Position numbers and translations under genes: made by a program. Below, in pieces: positions 17,783 to 26,462 of a DNA stretch of 64,000 nucleotides. The notes below the pieces were generated by a model that did no database searches, was not told where the DNA came from, and was given only the letters and a program-made list of their open reading frames with translations. The stretch is from contig NZ_LQOX01000150.1 of assembly GCF_002102175.1 (NCBI RefSeq), positions 1-64,000 of the forward strand, in the 5' to 3' direction. Position 1 is the stretch's first letter. Each line of letters begins with the position of its first letter. Source of the stretch: Mycobacterium gastri. GTDB lineage: Bacteria; Actinomycetota; Actinomycetes; Mycobacteriales; Mycobacteriaceae.

Positions 17783-18288
17783 GCTTTGGCGAAGCCGTAT
17801 CGGCGGTCGGCGATCGCTCGTCGCGCTCGTCGAGACCCGGTTGGCCATGTCGCGTTTCGCACAGCCCGCGTCGACGCCCTGCGCGATTGCCGTCACATTC
17901 GTCACATGGGTTTCCAGCCCGCGGGTTGTCGCTGTAAGCGTTGGGCGGCTACACCCACGTGACGGCGATGAGAAATCGCGAGCTGATGCTTGGCCGTGCC
18001 GAGTGTGCGCTGATGGCGCTGAGCACACTCGATACGGCGGCAGGGCGGCCGGCCCGGTGAGCATTGAGCCATCCCCGAACACCTACCATCGCAAGAGGTT
18101 TGAGCGAAAATAGGGGCATCGACGTGCCGAAAACAGACGCCCGCTGTGGGTACGCAGCCAAGGTTGCCCTCGGGTACATCGATGACCAGCGGCATTGCGG
18201 TCACCTTGAATCTGGTGAGGCGGGCACAATGATCCGAGCAGGCAGCTGTGGCCAATATGGCTGTTGCGCGGCGCATTCGAGGGTCGTG
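17783..18288. other. gene-poor gap where a sulfotransferase gene would be expected
   Basis: About 500 bp without a recognisable gene between tam and the sulfatase. In M. tuberculosis a Stf0-type sulfotransferase gene (Rv0295c) occupies this place. I translated both strands and see neither a sulfotransferase fragment nor another known protein. The only clear structure is the hairpin at 18000-18031. Confidence 0.6.
18000..18031. repeat. 9-bp inverted repeat (hairpin)
   Basis: CGAGTGTGC at 18000-18008 and GCACACTCG at 18023-18031 are perfect complements around a 14-base loop. There is no T-run, so it is not a classical terminator. It could be a dispersed mycobacterial palindrome of the REP type. 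Confidence 0.55.
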
Positions 18289-19692
18289 CTATTGATTGGC
18301 CGGCGCGGCTTCTTCCTCGATACCGCGGTCGGCAGCGATTGCGGACCTGCTGCTCGGCGCGGTTCGACGGATCCGCAGATACGTTTCGGTGTAGCGCTCA
18401 GCGATGCGGGTGCCCGCGAATTCCGACGGGATCACGTCGCCGGTGCGCTGACGCCAATCATGAAGCCGGACAGCCAAATCCGCTGCGACCGCATCGATCT
18501 TGGCAGCGGCGTCACCGGTGAGCAGATTCGTGGTCTCGGTGGGGTCGGCGCGCAGATCGTACAGCTCCCGTTGCGGTCGCGGTGACCTGACGAACGATGC
18601 GACGGCCATCCCGGACGGGCTTTCCGCGATGTCCCACGGCAGATCCAGCAACGGGCGGGGCACATAGTTCTCGATGTAGCTGAATTCCTTTGTGCGGATT
18701 GCGCGTATCGGATCAAACGAGTCATGGTAGGTCTTGGTCGTGTACACATGGTCGCGGACCGGCTCGCCGTCGCTGTAGGACGTGATCAGCGCATGCGCAT
18801 GCGACAGGCCGTCGACATCGGCCGGGATGCCCACCCCCAGCAGGTCCAGCAGTGTCGGTAACAGGTCTACGCCGCTGAACAATTCGTCGTAGACGCGCGG
18901 GGCAACCTTCCGGCTGGTGGGTGGCCGGACGATCATCGCGATGCCGGTTCCGGCGTCGTAGAGCGTGGATTTGGCACGCGGAAACGCCGGGCCGTGATCG
19001 GTCAGGAACACCACCCAGGTGCTGGCGTCCAGCCCGGTTTCGGCCATCGTGTCCAGTATCCGGCCGACGGCGGCGTCCGCGGTGGTGATGGCTCCGTAGA
19101 AATCGGCCAGGTCCTGGCGCACTTCGGGGGTGTCGGGGAGATAGTCGGGGATGTCGACACCTGCGCTGTCCACCGGTTCGTAGCGTTCGTGGGGGTAGGG
19201 CCGATGGGTTTCGAAGAACCCTGCGGTGAGCAGGAACGGCTGGCCGGAAAGGTCCGGCGCGCAATCCTGCAGCCACTCCCGGACCTTCTCGACCACGTAT
19301 TCGCAGTAGGAGTTCGACACGTCGAATTCGTCGAATCCCAGCCGCGCCGGGTAGGACGTCTCGTGTTGCATCCCGAAAAGAGCTGAGTACCAACCCTGCT
19401 CGCCCAACAGTTGCGGCAGCGTCCGGACTCCGGCGCGGTATTCCCAGCCGTGATGGGCCAGCCCCACCAGCCCATTGGTTTGCGGGTAGCGACCGGTGAA
19501 CAGCGATCCGCGCGACGGCGAGCACAGCGGTGCGGTGGCGTGCGCCCGGGTGAATAAGATCCCCTCGGCGGCAAGCTGGTCCAGTCGTGGGCTCACGACA
19601 TCCGGGTGACCGTAGACACCGAGGTAGCGCCCCAGGTCGTGCCAATGCACGATCAGCACGTTGTCGTTGCCGTCGTTGCGTTCACCGGTCAC
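18289..19692 (-). CDS. type I sulfatase (Rv0296c-like)
   Basis: Sulfatase of the alkaline-phosphatase superfamily, 467 residues. The formylglycine motif is Cys57 in APLCSPSRGSLFTGRYP, which must be converted by a formylglycine-generating enzyme. FLTDHGPAFPRAK carries metal-binding Asp/His and GFFETHRPYPHE follows in order. It would hydrolyse sulfate esters; the substrate is unknown. GTG 19692 is the start (MTGERNDG). Its usual sulfotransferase neighbour is missing, so a synthesis/hydrolysis pair is not present here. Confidence 0.93.
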   Translation of the reverse strand: MTGERNDGNDNVLIVHWHDLGRYLGVYGHPDVVSPRLDQLAAEGILFTRAHATAPLCSPSRGSLFTGRYPQTNGLVGLAHHGWEYRAGVRTLPQLLGEQGWYSALFGMQHETSYPARLGFDEFDVSNSYCEYVVEKVREWLQDCAPDLSGQPFLLTAGFFETHRPYPHERYEPVDSAGVDIPDYLPDTPEVRQDLADFYGAITTADAAVGRILDTMAETGLDASTWVVFLTDHGPAFPRAKSTLYDAGTGIAMIVRPPTSRKVAPRVYDELFSGVDLLPTLLDLLGVGIPADVDGLSHAHALITSYSDGEPVRDHVYTTKTYHDSFDPIRAIRTKEFSYIENYVPRPLLDLPWDIAESPSGMAVASFVRSPRPQRELYDLRADPTETTNLLTGDAAAKIDAVAADLAVRLHDWRQRTGDVIPSEFAGTRIAERYTETYLRIRRTAPSSRSAIAADRGIEEEAAPANQ

Positions 19693-19758
19693 CGTCTGCC
19701 ACCTCTCGAGCCAGCTTGCGGCGGCGACGATACCCGGTATAAGCAGAGCCGGCGAAGT

Positions 19759-20409
19759 TCACGCCCTTCCCCAGCGGTTCTCCCAGACGAACTCCGGTAG
19801 CGGTCGCGCGACGGCCCAGCCGTCCAACTCCAGCGAGGGCCGGTCCGGAAACTCGGGCACCGGCCCCACACACAGCACTGCCACCGGTTCGGCGCCGGCA
19901 GGCATGTCCAGCAGGTCCGCCAACCGTCGCGGATCGAACAGGGACACCCAGCCCATGCCGAGGCCTTCGGCGCGCGCTGCCAGCCACAGATTCTGGATCG
20001 CGCAGGAGACCGACGCCAGATCCATCTGGGGTAGTGTGCGCCGGCCGAATATGTGCACGTCCCGGTTGTCGCACAGCGCCACCACCAGCAGCTCGGCGCA
20101 TTCGAGAATGCCCTCGACCTTGAGCGCAAGAAACTCCTCGGCCCGCTCACCCAGGGCTTGGGCGGTCAGCGCGCGCTCCTCGTCGACGAGGGCGTGGATG
20201 TCTTTGCGCAGCGCATCATCGGTGATCCGGATGAATCGCCACGGCTGCATCAGGCCGACACTGGGCGCGGCGTGTGCGGCATGCAGCAGGCGTGCCAGCA
20301 CCTCCGCGGGCACCACGCTGCCGGGCACGAAGCGGCGCATGTCGCGACGTTCGGAGATCACGCGATACACCGCCTGCCGCTCGGCGGCGGTGAACGCAAA
20401 TTCCGTCAC
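19759..20409 (-). CDS. BluB-like nitroreductase-fold flavoprotein (Rv0306-like)
   Basis: 216 residues of the nitroreductase superfamily, close to BluB, which cleaves FMNH2 with O2 to make 5,6-dimethylbenzimidazole, the lower ligand of vitamin B12. Typical features are RRDMRRFVPG near the N-terminus (flavin phosphate contact), AHAAPSVGLMQPWRFI and GLGMGWVSLFDP. GTG 20409 is taken as start because the frame upstream is the shadow of the preceding gene. It is 40 bp downstream of the Rv0307c-like gene on the same strand, probably one transcript. Confidence 0.88.
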   Translation of the reverse strand: MTEFAFTAAERQAVYRVISERRDMRRFVPGSVVPAEVLARLLHAAHAAPSVGLMQPWRFIRITDDALRKDIHALVDEERALTAQALGERAEEFLALKVEGILECAELLVVALCDNRDVHIFGRRTLPQMDLASVSCAIQNLWLAARAEGLGMGWVSLFDPRRLADLLDMPAGAEPVAVLCVGPVPEFPDRPSLELDGWAVARPLPEFVWENRWGRA

Positions 20410-20449
20410 CTGGTCATCGTAGAAAAGGTGCGGCCCGTTGCGGCCCTGA

Positions 20450-20932
20450 TCACGGACTGTAGGTAACTCCGACCGCGCGGAAGACGTATTCAGGTGGCAT
20501 ATCGAAGGCGAGCGAACGCAGCGGCAGGCGGGCCAACACGTCGTCGCCGATGTCGGCCTTGAAGTGCAGCGAGAGGCCGCCATGAAATCTTGGGTCGACC
20601 TTGCCGACGTCGAGATCGAGCTGCAGACCCGTCGACGAGATCTCGGCCGTTGCGCCGCCCGTCTGCGGCGCATCCCAGCGCACGTCGACGACACGGCCCG
20701 CCAACTTGGGCAGCGACGAGAGCGTTCCGAGCACCCGCTGCGAGGTGAACGCCAGCGCGCCCGGGTAGCTGGCAATGCTGTGCGATGCCCGCAAACCGGG
20801 AATTGCGCCCGTGAACCGCCTGGTGACCGCGACATACTCTTCGAGGTAGATGAGTCCTTCGGCCTCTAGCTGATCCCGCAAGTCGGCGGGTAGCTTGCCG
20901 ATGCCGAACATTCTGCGAAAAATCACCGCCAT
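20450..20932 (-). CDS. conserved hypothetical protein (Rv0307c-like)
   Basis: 160 residues from ATG 20932, the same length as Rv0307c. It is a soluble protein with patterned beta-strands (ALAFTSQRVLGTLSSLPK, LQLDLDVGKVDP) that suggest a PH-like or lipocalin-like barrel, but I cannot assign a function. It is divergent from the PAP2 gene with 9 bp between the starts, and upstream of the BluB-like gene. A much longer open frame runs through it from 22309, but this is antisense to two recognisable genes and is not real. Confidence 0.8.
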   Translation of the reverse strand: MAVIFRRMFGIGKLPADLRDQLEAEGLIYLEEYVAVTRRFTGAIPGLRASHSIASYPGALAFTSQRVLGTLSSLPKLAGRVVDVRWDAPQTGGATAEISSTGLQLDLDVGKVDPRFHGGLSLHFKADIGDDVLARLPLRSLAFDMPPEYVFRAVGVTYSP

Positions 20933-20941
20933 GAGGCCAGT

Positions 20942-21658
20942 ATGGGGCCGCTCGGGCCGGGCCGCACCGTCGCCTGGTATCCGTTGAACATGATCCGTCG
21001 CCCGATCAGTGTGGCCGCGATGCTCGCGGCGGCTGCGACCGTCGGCTACGCCCTCTTGTGGGTGGGGCACCGCCAGGACTGGGGTTGGGTGCACGGATTG
21101 GATTGGTCGTTGTTGAACGCCGCGCACGACATCGGGATCAAGCATCCCGCCTGGGTGAACTTCTGGGTCGGCGTGTCGTTCGTGCTGGGCCCCATCCCCA
21201 TGCGGCTGATCGGCATAGTGATGGCGGTGGTTGCGGCGTTGCAGCACAGGGCGCGGATGGCGCTGCTGCTGTTGGCCTGTTTGCCGCTCAACGGATTGGT
21301 CACGATGGCCGCCAAAGATCTGGCCGGCCGGCCACGACCGGTGACCGAGTTCGTCACCGCGCCATCGACCTCGTTCCCGTCCGGGCATGCGCTCGAGTTG
21401 ACGGCCAGTGTGCTTGCGCTGCTGACCTTCCTGCTGCCGATGACGAGTCGCCGGTGGCTGCGCGTCGTCTCGGTCGCGGTGGCCGCGCTGGGTGTGGTGA
21501 CGGTCGGCATTGCCCGGGTGGCTTTGAATGTGCACCACCCGTCCGACGTGATCGCGGGATGGTTGCTGGGATACGTGTATTTTCTGGTGTGCCTGTGGGT
21601 GTTTCGGCCGATACCGGTACGGAGTGCGGAGCCGGCCCGGCTTGCCGAAGCCCGCTGA
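20942..21658 (+). CDS. PAP2-family membrane phosphatase (Rv0308-like)
   Basis: 238-residue membrane protein with the lipid phosphatase signature: K125-x6-RP (KDLAGRPRP), FPSGH at 145-149, and R192-x5-H198 followed by PSD. There are about six hydrophobic helices. Such enzymes remove phosphate from lipid phosphates such as phosphatidic acid or polyprenyl diphosphates on the outer side of the membrane. Start ATG 20942 gives the M. tuberculosis length; ATG 20990 (MIRRPIS) is an alternative that leaves more room for a promoter. Confidence 0.92.
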   Translation: MGPLGPGRTVAWYPLNMIRRPISVAAMLAAAATVGYALLWVGHRQDWGWVHGLDWSLLNAAHDIGIKHPAWVNFWVGVSFVLGPIPMRLIGIVMAVVAALQHRARMALLLLACLPLNGLVTMAAKDLAGRPRPVTEFVTAPSTSFPSGHALELTASVLALLTFLLPMTSRRWLRVVSVAVAALGVVTVGIARVALNVHHPSDVIAGWLLGYVYFLVCLWVFRPIPVRSAEPARLAEAR

Positions 21659-21708
21659 CGCCCTGCGGCGCGGCGCTTTTCGCAGTGTCTCGGTGCGGTG
21701 ATCCAACC

Positions 21709-21745
21709 GGGACGAAACCTTTACTTGACCCTGAGGTTTCGTCCC
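21709..21745. promoter_or_regulatory. 12-bp perfect inverted repeat upstream of the L,D-transpeptidase-like gene
   Basis: GGGACGAAACCT (21709-21720) and AGGTTTCGTCCC (21734-21745) are exact complements around a 13-base spacer that contains TTGACC. The downstream arm ends 15 bp before the ATG of the next gene. It could be a protein operator, a 5'-UTR hairpin, or the end of the PAP2 transcript; there is no T-run. Confidence 0.7.
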
Positions 21746-21760
21746 CTTGACGATGAAACG

Positions 21761-22417
21761 ATGCACCGACTGGGAGCTGTACTGTGTGCTGCGGTGTGCC
21801 TGGCCGGGGCGGCCCTGGGATTCGCGCCGGTGACCGTCGCGGCGGGCAATCCGTGGTTCGCGAACTCGGTCGGCAATGCCACGCAGGTGATTTCGGTGGT
21901 CTCGACCGGCGGCTCCACCGCGAAAATGGATGTGTACCAGCGCACCGCCGCCGGCTGGCAGCCACTCAAGACCGGGATTGCCACCCATGTCGGTTCGGCG
22001 GGAATGGCGCCGCAGGCCAAGAGCGGCTATCCGGCTACCCCGATGGGCGTCTACAGCCTGGACTCGGCGTTCGGCACCGCGCCCAATCCCGGTGGCGGAC
22101 TTCCGTATACGCAAGTCGGACCCAACCACTGGTGGAGCGGGGACGACCACAGCCCCACCTTCAACAGCATGCAGGTGTGTCAGAAGGCCCAATGCCCGTT
22201 CAACACCGCCGAGAGTGAGAACCTGCAGATCCCGCAGTACAAGCATTCGGTGGTGATGGGCGTCAACAAGAACAAGGTGCCCGGAGGCGGTGCCGCGTTC
22301 TTCTTCCACACCACCGACGGCGGCCCCACTGAGGGTTGCGTCGCGATCGACGATGCCACGCTGGTGCAGATCATCCGGTGGTTGCGGCCCGGCGCGGTGA
22401 TCGCGATCACGAAGTGA
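21761..22417 (+). CDS. exported L,D-transpeptidase-like protein (Rv0309-like)
   Basis: 218 residues, exactly the length of Rv0309. A signal peptide (hydrophobic core at residues 6-30) precedes a mature domain beginning NPWFANSVGNATQV. The C-terminal HTTDGGPTEGCVAI resembles the YkuD/L,D-transpeptidase active-site motif (His ... Ser/Thr-x-GC), so the Cys in EGCVAI is the probable nucleophile. The protein is probably secreted and acts on peptidoglycan; the exact reaction is not known to me. The start codon follows a striking inverted repeat. Confidence 0.9.
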   Translation: MHRLGAVLCAAVCLAGAALGFAPVTVAAGNPWFANSVGNATQVISVVSTGGSTAKMDVYQRTAAGWQPLKTGIATHVGSAGMAPQAKSGYPATPMGVYSLDSAFGTAPNPGGGLPYTQVGPNHWWSGDDHSPTFNSMQVCQKAQCPFNTAESENLQIPQYKHSVVMGVNKNKVPGGGAAFFFHTTDGGPTEGCVAIDDATLVQIIRWLRPGAVIAITK

Positions 22418-22426
22418 CCGGGGCCG

Positions 22427-22939
22427 TCAGTCAGCCAGAGCGCGGCCCGGTCGCACGGTGAACCCGAGGTTGGCCACCGACATCGTCGCCTCGTAGGTGC
22501 GGTCGTATCCGGTGGCGCTGATCCGCCAGCCGTCGGCGGTGCGCCGATACTCGTCGCGGTAGAACGCCGCGCCGATCAGCATGAAATTGGCTTCGGCGAC
22601 GATGACGCGATCCTGCAGATACCAGCTGCCCGTCGCGGTGTCGCCGGTCACGATGATCTCCGGATGGGTCACCCGGTGTTCGGTGATGATGTTGGGCCCC
22701 AACGCCGAGCGCAGGTAGTCCACGACGTCGCCGCGGTTGGAAAAGTGCAGATCCTTGCCCATCGACGAGCCGTAGTCGCCGCGCACGTCCTCGGTCAGGG
22801 TATCGGCGAAGTCGTCCCAGTGCTTGGTGTCCAAGGCGCGCAGATAGCGGTACTTGATCCGTTTGATTGCTTCGACATCCTTGACATCGGCGACATGTGC
22901 GACATCCGCCGCGAGGGCTGCCAGGTCTGCAGGGTTCAT
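22427..22939 (-). CDS. SnoaL-like / NTF2-fold protein (Rv0310c-like)
   Basis: 170 residues with the pattern of the SnoaL/scytalone-dehydratase-like NTF2 fold: VEAIKRIKYRYLRALDTKHWDDFADTL at the N-terminus and HRVTHPEIIVTGDTATGSWYL in the sheet, ending in WRISATGYDRTYE. Members include bile-acid and steroid dehydratases and many proteins of unknown function. ATG 22939 is preferred to the adjacent GTG 22942. Convergent with the upstream gene, only 10 bp apart. Confidence 0.85.
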   Translation of the reverse strand: MNPADLAALAADVAHVADVKDVEAIKRIKYRYLRALDTKHWDDFADTLTEDVRGDYGSSMGKDLHFSNRGDVVDYLRSALGPNIITEHRVTHPEIIVTGDTATGSWYLQDRVIVAEANFMLIGAAFYRDEYRRTADGWRISATGYDRTYEATMSVANLGFTVRPGRALAD

Positions 22940-22982
22940 CACGTCATTGCAGCACGTTCGCCGCCGACATTATCGTCGGGGC

Positions 22983-24212
22983 ATGAGCCAATCCCGCTAC
23001 GCCGGGTTGTCGCGCGCGGAGCTGGCAATCCTGGTGCCCGAACTGCTGTTGATCGGGCAGCTGATCGACCGCTCCGGCATGGCGTGGTGCATCCAGGCGT
23101 TCGGTCGCGAGGAGATGCTGCAGATCGCGATCGAGGAGTGGGCCGCAGCCAGCCCGATCTACACCAAGCGTATGCAACAGGCGCTGAACTTCGAGGGCGA
23201 CGACGTGCCCACCATTTTCAAGGGCCTGCAACTCGACATCGGCGCTCCGCCGCAATTCATGGACTTCCGCTTCACGATCCACGATCGCTGGCACGGCGAA
23301 TTCCGCCTCGACCACTGCGGTGCGCTGCTCGATGTCGAACCGATGGGCGACGAGTATGTCTTCGGCATGTGCCACACCATCGAAGACCCGACCTTCGACG
23401 CTACGGCCGTGGCGACCAACCCGCGGGCGCAGGTTCGGCCCATCCACCGGCCGCCGCGCATACCAGCCGACCGGCATCCGCACTGCGCGTGGACCGTCGT
23501 CATCGACGAGTCCCACCCCGAGGCCCGGAGCATCCCGGCGCTGGACGTCGTTGCGCAAAGTAAAGCTGCCAGTTGGGAATTGGCAGTCATCGACCGTTCC
23601 GATGACGGACTCGCCGACTATTCGGGCCCGCTGCTGTCCGATCTGGACTTCGGCGCCTTCTCCCACTCGGCGCTGGTGCGCATAGCCGACGAAGTATGCC
23701 TGCAAATGCACCTGCTCTACCTGTCGTTCGCCATCGCGGTCGGCAAACGCGCCGGCGAGGACGCCGAACTGGTCCGGTCGATCGGCTCCCGCCAGTTGAT
23801 CGGGATAGCCGGGCTGGCCGCGGAACGCATTCAGCGCGCACTGGCCCTGCCCGGCGGAATCGACGGCGTGTTACGGGTATTCGAGTTGCACCCGCTGTTC
23901 AACCCCGCCGGCTATATCGAGGCCGAGACGACGGGGGACAGGTTGATTGCGCACCGCTCGCCGGGGCACGACGACGCCGCATGGATTTCGCTGTGCACAC
24001 CCGAATCCGGACAACCGCTGCAGGCGATCGCCACCGCGGTCGACCCGCACGTCGCCGTCCGGGTCGGCGGGACGAACACCGAGTGGACCGCCGAACTGGT
24101 GAAAACCGAGACCCCGGCATCGGAATTGCCGGAGGTGTTGGTGGCCAAGGTAAGTGGCGGGTCGAGCTTTGTATTCCGGCCCAGGCGTTCGCTGCCGCTT
24201 ACCGCGGTCTGA
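22983..24212 (+). CDS. conserved hypothetical protein (Rv0311-like)
   Basis: 409 residues from ATG 22983 (MSQSRYAGLSRAEL), the length of Rv0311. I recognise the orthologue but no domain of known function. Visible features are FRLDHCGALLDVEPMG and FGMCHTIEDPTFDATA, with clustered His/Cys/Asp residues that could bind a metal or cofactor, and a hydrophobic helical C-terminal third. It is divergent from the SnoaL-like gene with 43 bp between the starts. Confidence 0.85.
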   Translation: MSQSRYAGLSRAELAILVPELLLIGQLIDRSGMAWCIQAFGREEMLQIAIEEWAAASPIYTKRMQQALNFEGDDVPTIFKGLQLDIGAPPQFMDFRFTIHDRWHGEFRLDHCGALLDVEPMGDEYVFGMCHTIEDPTFDATAVATNPRAQVRPIHRPPRIPADRHPHCAWTVVIDESHPEARSIPALDVVAQSKAASWELAVIDRSDDGLADYSGPLLSDLDFGAFSHSALVRIADEVCLQMHLLYLSFAIAVGKRAGEDAELVRSIGSRQLIGIAGLAAERIQRALALPGGIDGVLRVFELHPLFNPAGYIEAETTGDRLIAHRSPGHDDAAWISLCTPESGQPLQAIATAVDPHVAVRVGGTNTEWTAELVKTETPASELPEVLVAKVSGGSSFVFRPRRSLPLTAV

Positions 24213-24365
24213 CCCGGCGCCGTCTGTCAAGGCGGTGGCTATACCTTTTCGGTGACGACACGGCATCGACCGTATACCAATAAGCTTGGGAGCAAACCCA
24301 ATACGGTATGCCCGCGGCTATGGTTGACCCTGGCCTTCGACCCTATCGACGAAAGTATCCGCTCT

Positions 24366-26237
24366 ATGTACGACCCGCTGGGGTTGTCGATCGGGACCAC
24401 GAACCTGGTTGCGGCATCTCACCGAAGCACTCCGGTCATCCGTCGCGCTGTGCTGACGCTGTACCCGCATTGCGCGCCGAAAATCGGTGTGCTCGGCCAC
24501 AACCCGGACGTGGCCGAGTCCGGCACATTGATGAGTGGCTTTGTGGAACGCGTCGGCGACTCGGTCGCCCTGGTGTCCCCGGACGGGTCGGCTCACGATC
24601 CGGACCTGCTGACGGTCGAGGCGCTGGACGCGATGGTGGTCGCCGCCGGCGCGGACGCGAGTTCGTCGGAGATCGCGATCGCCGTCCCGGCATGCTGGAA
24701 ACCGGGCGCTATTCAGGCGCTGCGCAACGCCTTGCGCACCCACGTCGGCTTCGTGCGTAGCGGCATGGCGCCGCAGCTGGTCCCGGACGTAATCGCGGCG
24801 ATGACGGCGGCGAACGCCGAACTGGCTATCCCGGCCGGTGGCGTGGTCGGTTTGCTCGATTTCGGTGGCTCGGCCTCGTACGCCACCTTGGTGGAGACCA
24901 AGTCCGATTTCGAACCGGTAAGCGCCACACTGCGTTACGAGGATTTCTCCGGCGAACAGATCGACCAGACGATATTGCTGCATGTCATCGACCGGCTCGG
25001 CCACGACGACATCGATTCGGCCGGCACCGCCGCCGTCGCCCAACTCGGCCTACTGAAGGAACAGTGCCGAGAGGCCAAGGAGCGGTTATCCACCGACGCT
25101 GTCACGGAATTGGCTGCGGAGCTGGCCGGAACCAGAACTACGATCCGGCTCACCCGGGACACGTTCGATGACCTGATCCAGGATCGGCTGACGGGTTTCA
25201 TCTATGCGTTCGACGACATGCTGGCGCGCAACAAGGCGAGCTGGACCGACCTGGCGGCGGTGGTCGCCGTCGGCGGTGGCGCCAGCATTCCGCTTGTCAC
25301 TCAACGCCTTTCCTTTCACACCCGGCTCCCGGTGCTGACCGTCTCGCAGCCGGCCTGCGCGGCGGCGGCCGGCGCGATGTTGCTGGCTGCCCGTGGACCA
25401 GAGCTGGACTTTCGCACTCGGACATCCGTCGGGTTGATGGCCAGGGCTGCGGCCGCGTCCGGTACCGCCCTGATCGAGCTGCCGGCCGGCGATGTGATGG
25501 TGATCGACCAGGAGGCGGTGACCGATCGCGAGCTGGCCTGGTCGCAAACGGACTTCCCGGGCGACGTGCCGGTGCGGTTCGAGGGTGACTCGTACAACGA
25601 GGACGGCCCGTGCTGGTCGATGCGCTTGAACGTGATGGACCCGCCCAAAGAACCCCCGTGGCGCCGGTTGCGGTTCTCTCAGCTGCTGATCGGGCTCTCC
25701 GCGGTGGTGGCGATGACCGCGATCGGTGGTGTGGCATTCACCTTGACCGGCGTCGAGCGGCGCCAGGCTCCCGTGGTGCCCAGTGTGGTGCCGCTGCCCG
25801 CGCCCTCCGTGTCGCTGCGGCCGAGCGCTGCGGTGCCCAGCCCGGTCAAGGCGCCGCCCATCTCGGTGCCGGTGCCCAGTGCGGCACCGGCCCCCACCAC
25901 CGTGGCGCCGCCACCGCCGCCATCGCCGACGTTGACGCCACCACCGCCGGTGACCACGACAACCGCGCCTCGGCTCACCACCACCACGAGTCCCCGGCCG
26001 ACCAGCACCACCTCGGCGGCGCCGACCACGACGGTCGAGCCCGAGGACACCACCGCCGAGGAAGCACCCACCGCCACCTCGACGGTGAAGATGACCACGG
26101 AGTGGTTGCACGTCCCGCTGCTGCCCGTGCCGATACCGATTCAGGTGCCGGCGAATCAGGCTCCGCAAAACCCGGCGCCCCAGACCCAGCAGCCTCAAGG
26201 GCCGCAAAACCCGTTCGCGAGTTCCGGCACCCCCTGA
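24366..26237 (+). CDS. Hsp70/actin-fold membrane protein with Pro/Thr-rich tail (Rv0312-like)
   Basis: 623 residues from ATG 24366 (Rv0312 about 620). The N-terminal 430 residues look like an Hsp70/actin-type nucleotide-binding domain: GLSIGTTNLV (phosphate 1), LLDFGGSASYATLV (phosphate 2) and VVAVGGGASIPLV (adenosine motif). One transmembrane helix follows at about residues 440-465, then a Pro/Thr-rich extracytoplasmic tail with VTTTTAPRLTTTT runs, ending near EWLHVPLLPVPIPIQ. Function is unknown; the layout suggests a cytosolic ATP-binding sensor joined to a wall-spanning tail. The open frame reaches 24252 but the conserved start is MYDPLGLS. Confidence 0.88.
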   Translation: MYDPLGLSIGTTNLVAASHRSTPVIRRAVLTLYPHCAPKIGVLGHNPDVAESGTLMSGFVERVGDSVALVSPDGSAHDPDLLTVEALDAMVVAAGADASSSEIAIAVPACWKPGAIQALRNALRTHVGFVRSGMAPQLVPDVIAAMTAANAELAIPAGGVVGLLDFGGSASYATLVETKSDFEPVSATLRYEDFSGEQIDQTILLHVIDRLGHDDIDSAGTAAVAQLGLLKEQCREAKERLSTDAVTELAAELAGTRTTIRLTRDTFDDLIQDRLTGFIYAFDDMLARNKASWTDLAAVVAVGGGASIPLVTQRLSFHTRLPVLTVSQPACAAAAGAMLLAARGPELDFRTRTSVGLMARAAAASGTALIELPAGDVMVIDQEAVTDRELAWSQTDFPGDVPVRFEGDSYNEDGPCWSMRLNVMDPPKEPPWRRLRFSQLLIGLSAVVAMTAIGGVAFTLTGVERRQAPVVPSVVPLPAPSVSLRPSAAVPSPVKAPPISVPVPSAAPAPTTVAPPPPPSPTLTPPPPVTTTTAPRLTTTTSPRPTSTTSAAPTTTVEPEDTTAEEAPTATSTVKMTTEWLHVPLLPVPIPIQVPANQAPQNPAPQTQQPQGPQNPFASSGTP

Positions 26238-26462
26238 GCTGACTCCGCGCCTGGTAGTCAGCTTTGAGCTTAACCAGAACGGGTCCGCGACCTGCTGGAC
26301 GCGAGTAATGTCCAAATTGGGCACAACTTTATAAGCGCCAGCTATTTGGATGTAACTAGTCGCACCAGCAATGCGGCGTGAGGATTGTCGACGGCGGCCG
26401 GCGCGGTACGTTCGTCCGCCTTAGATCCCATGGCTAGTTACCACATGGCCTGGGAGGGCCAG

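Noticed and set aside
17841..18276. small ORFs between tam and the sulfatase
   Set aside because: Two overlapping frames on opposite strands, neither with a family pattern or RBS; no sulfotransferase motif found.
20450..22309. 619-codon open frame on the minus strand
   Set aside because: Only its last 160 codons are the Rv0307c-like gene. The upstream part is antisense to the PAP2 and L,D-transpeptidase-like genes and reads as Arg/His-rich noise.
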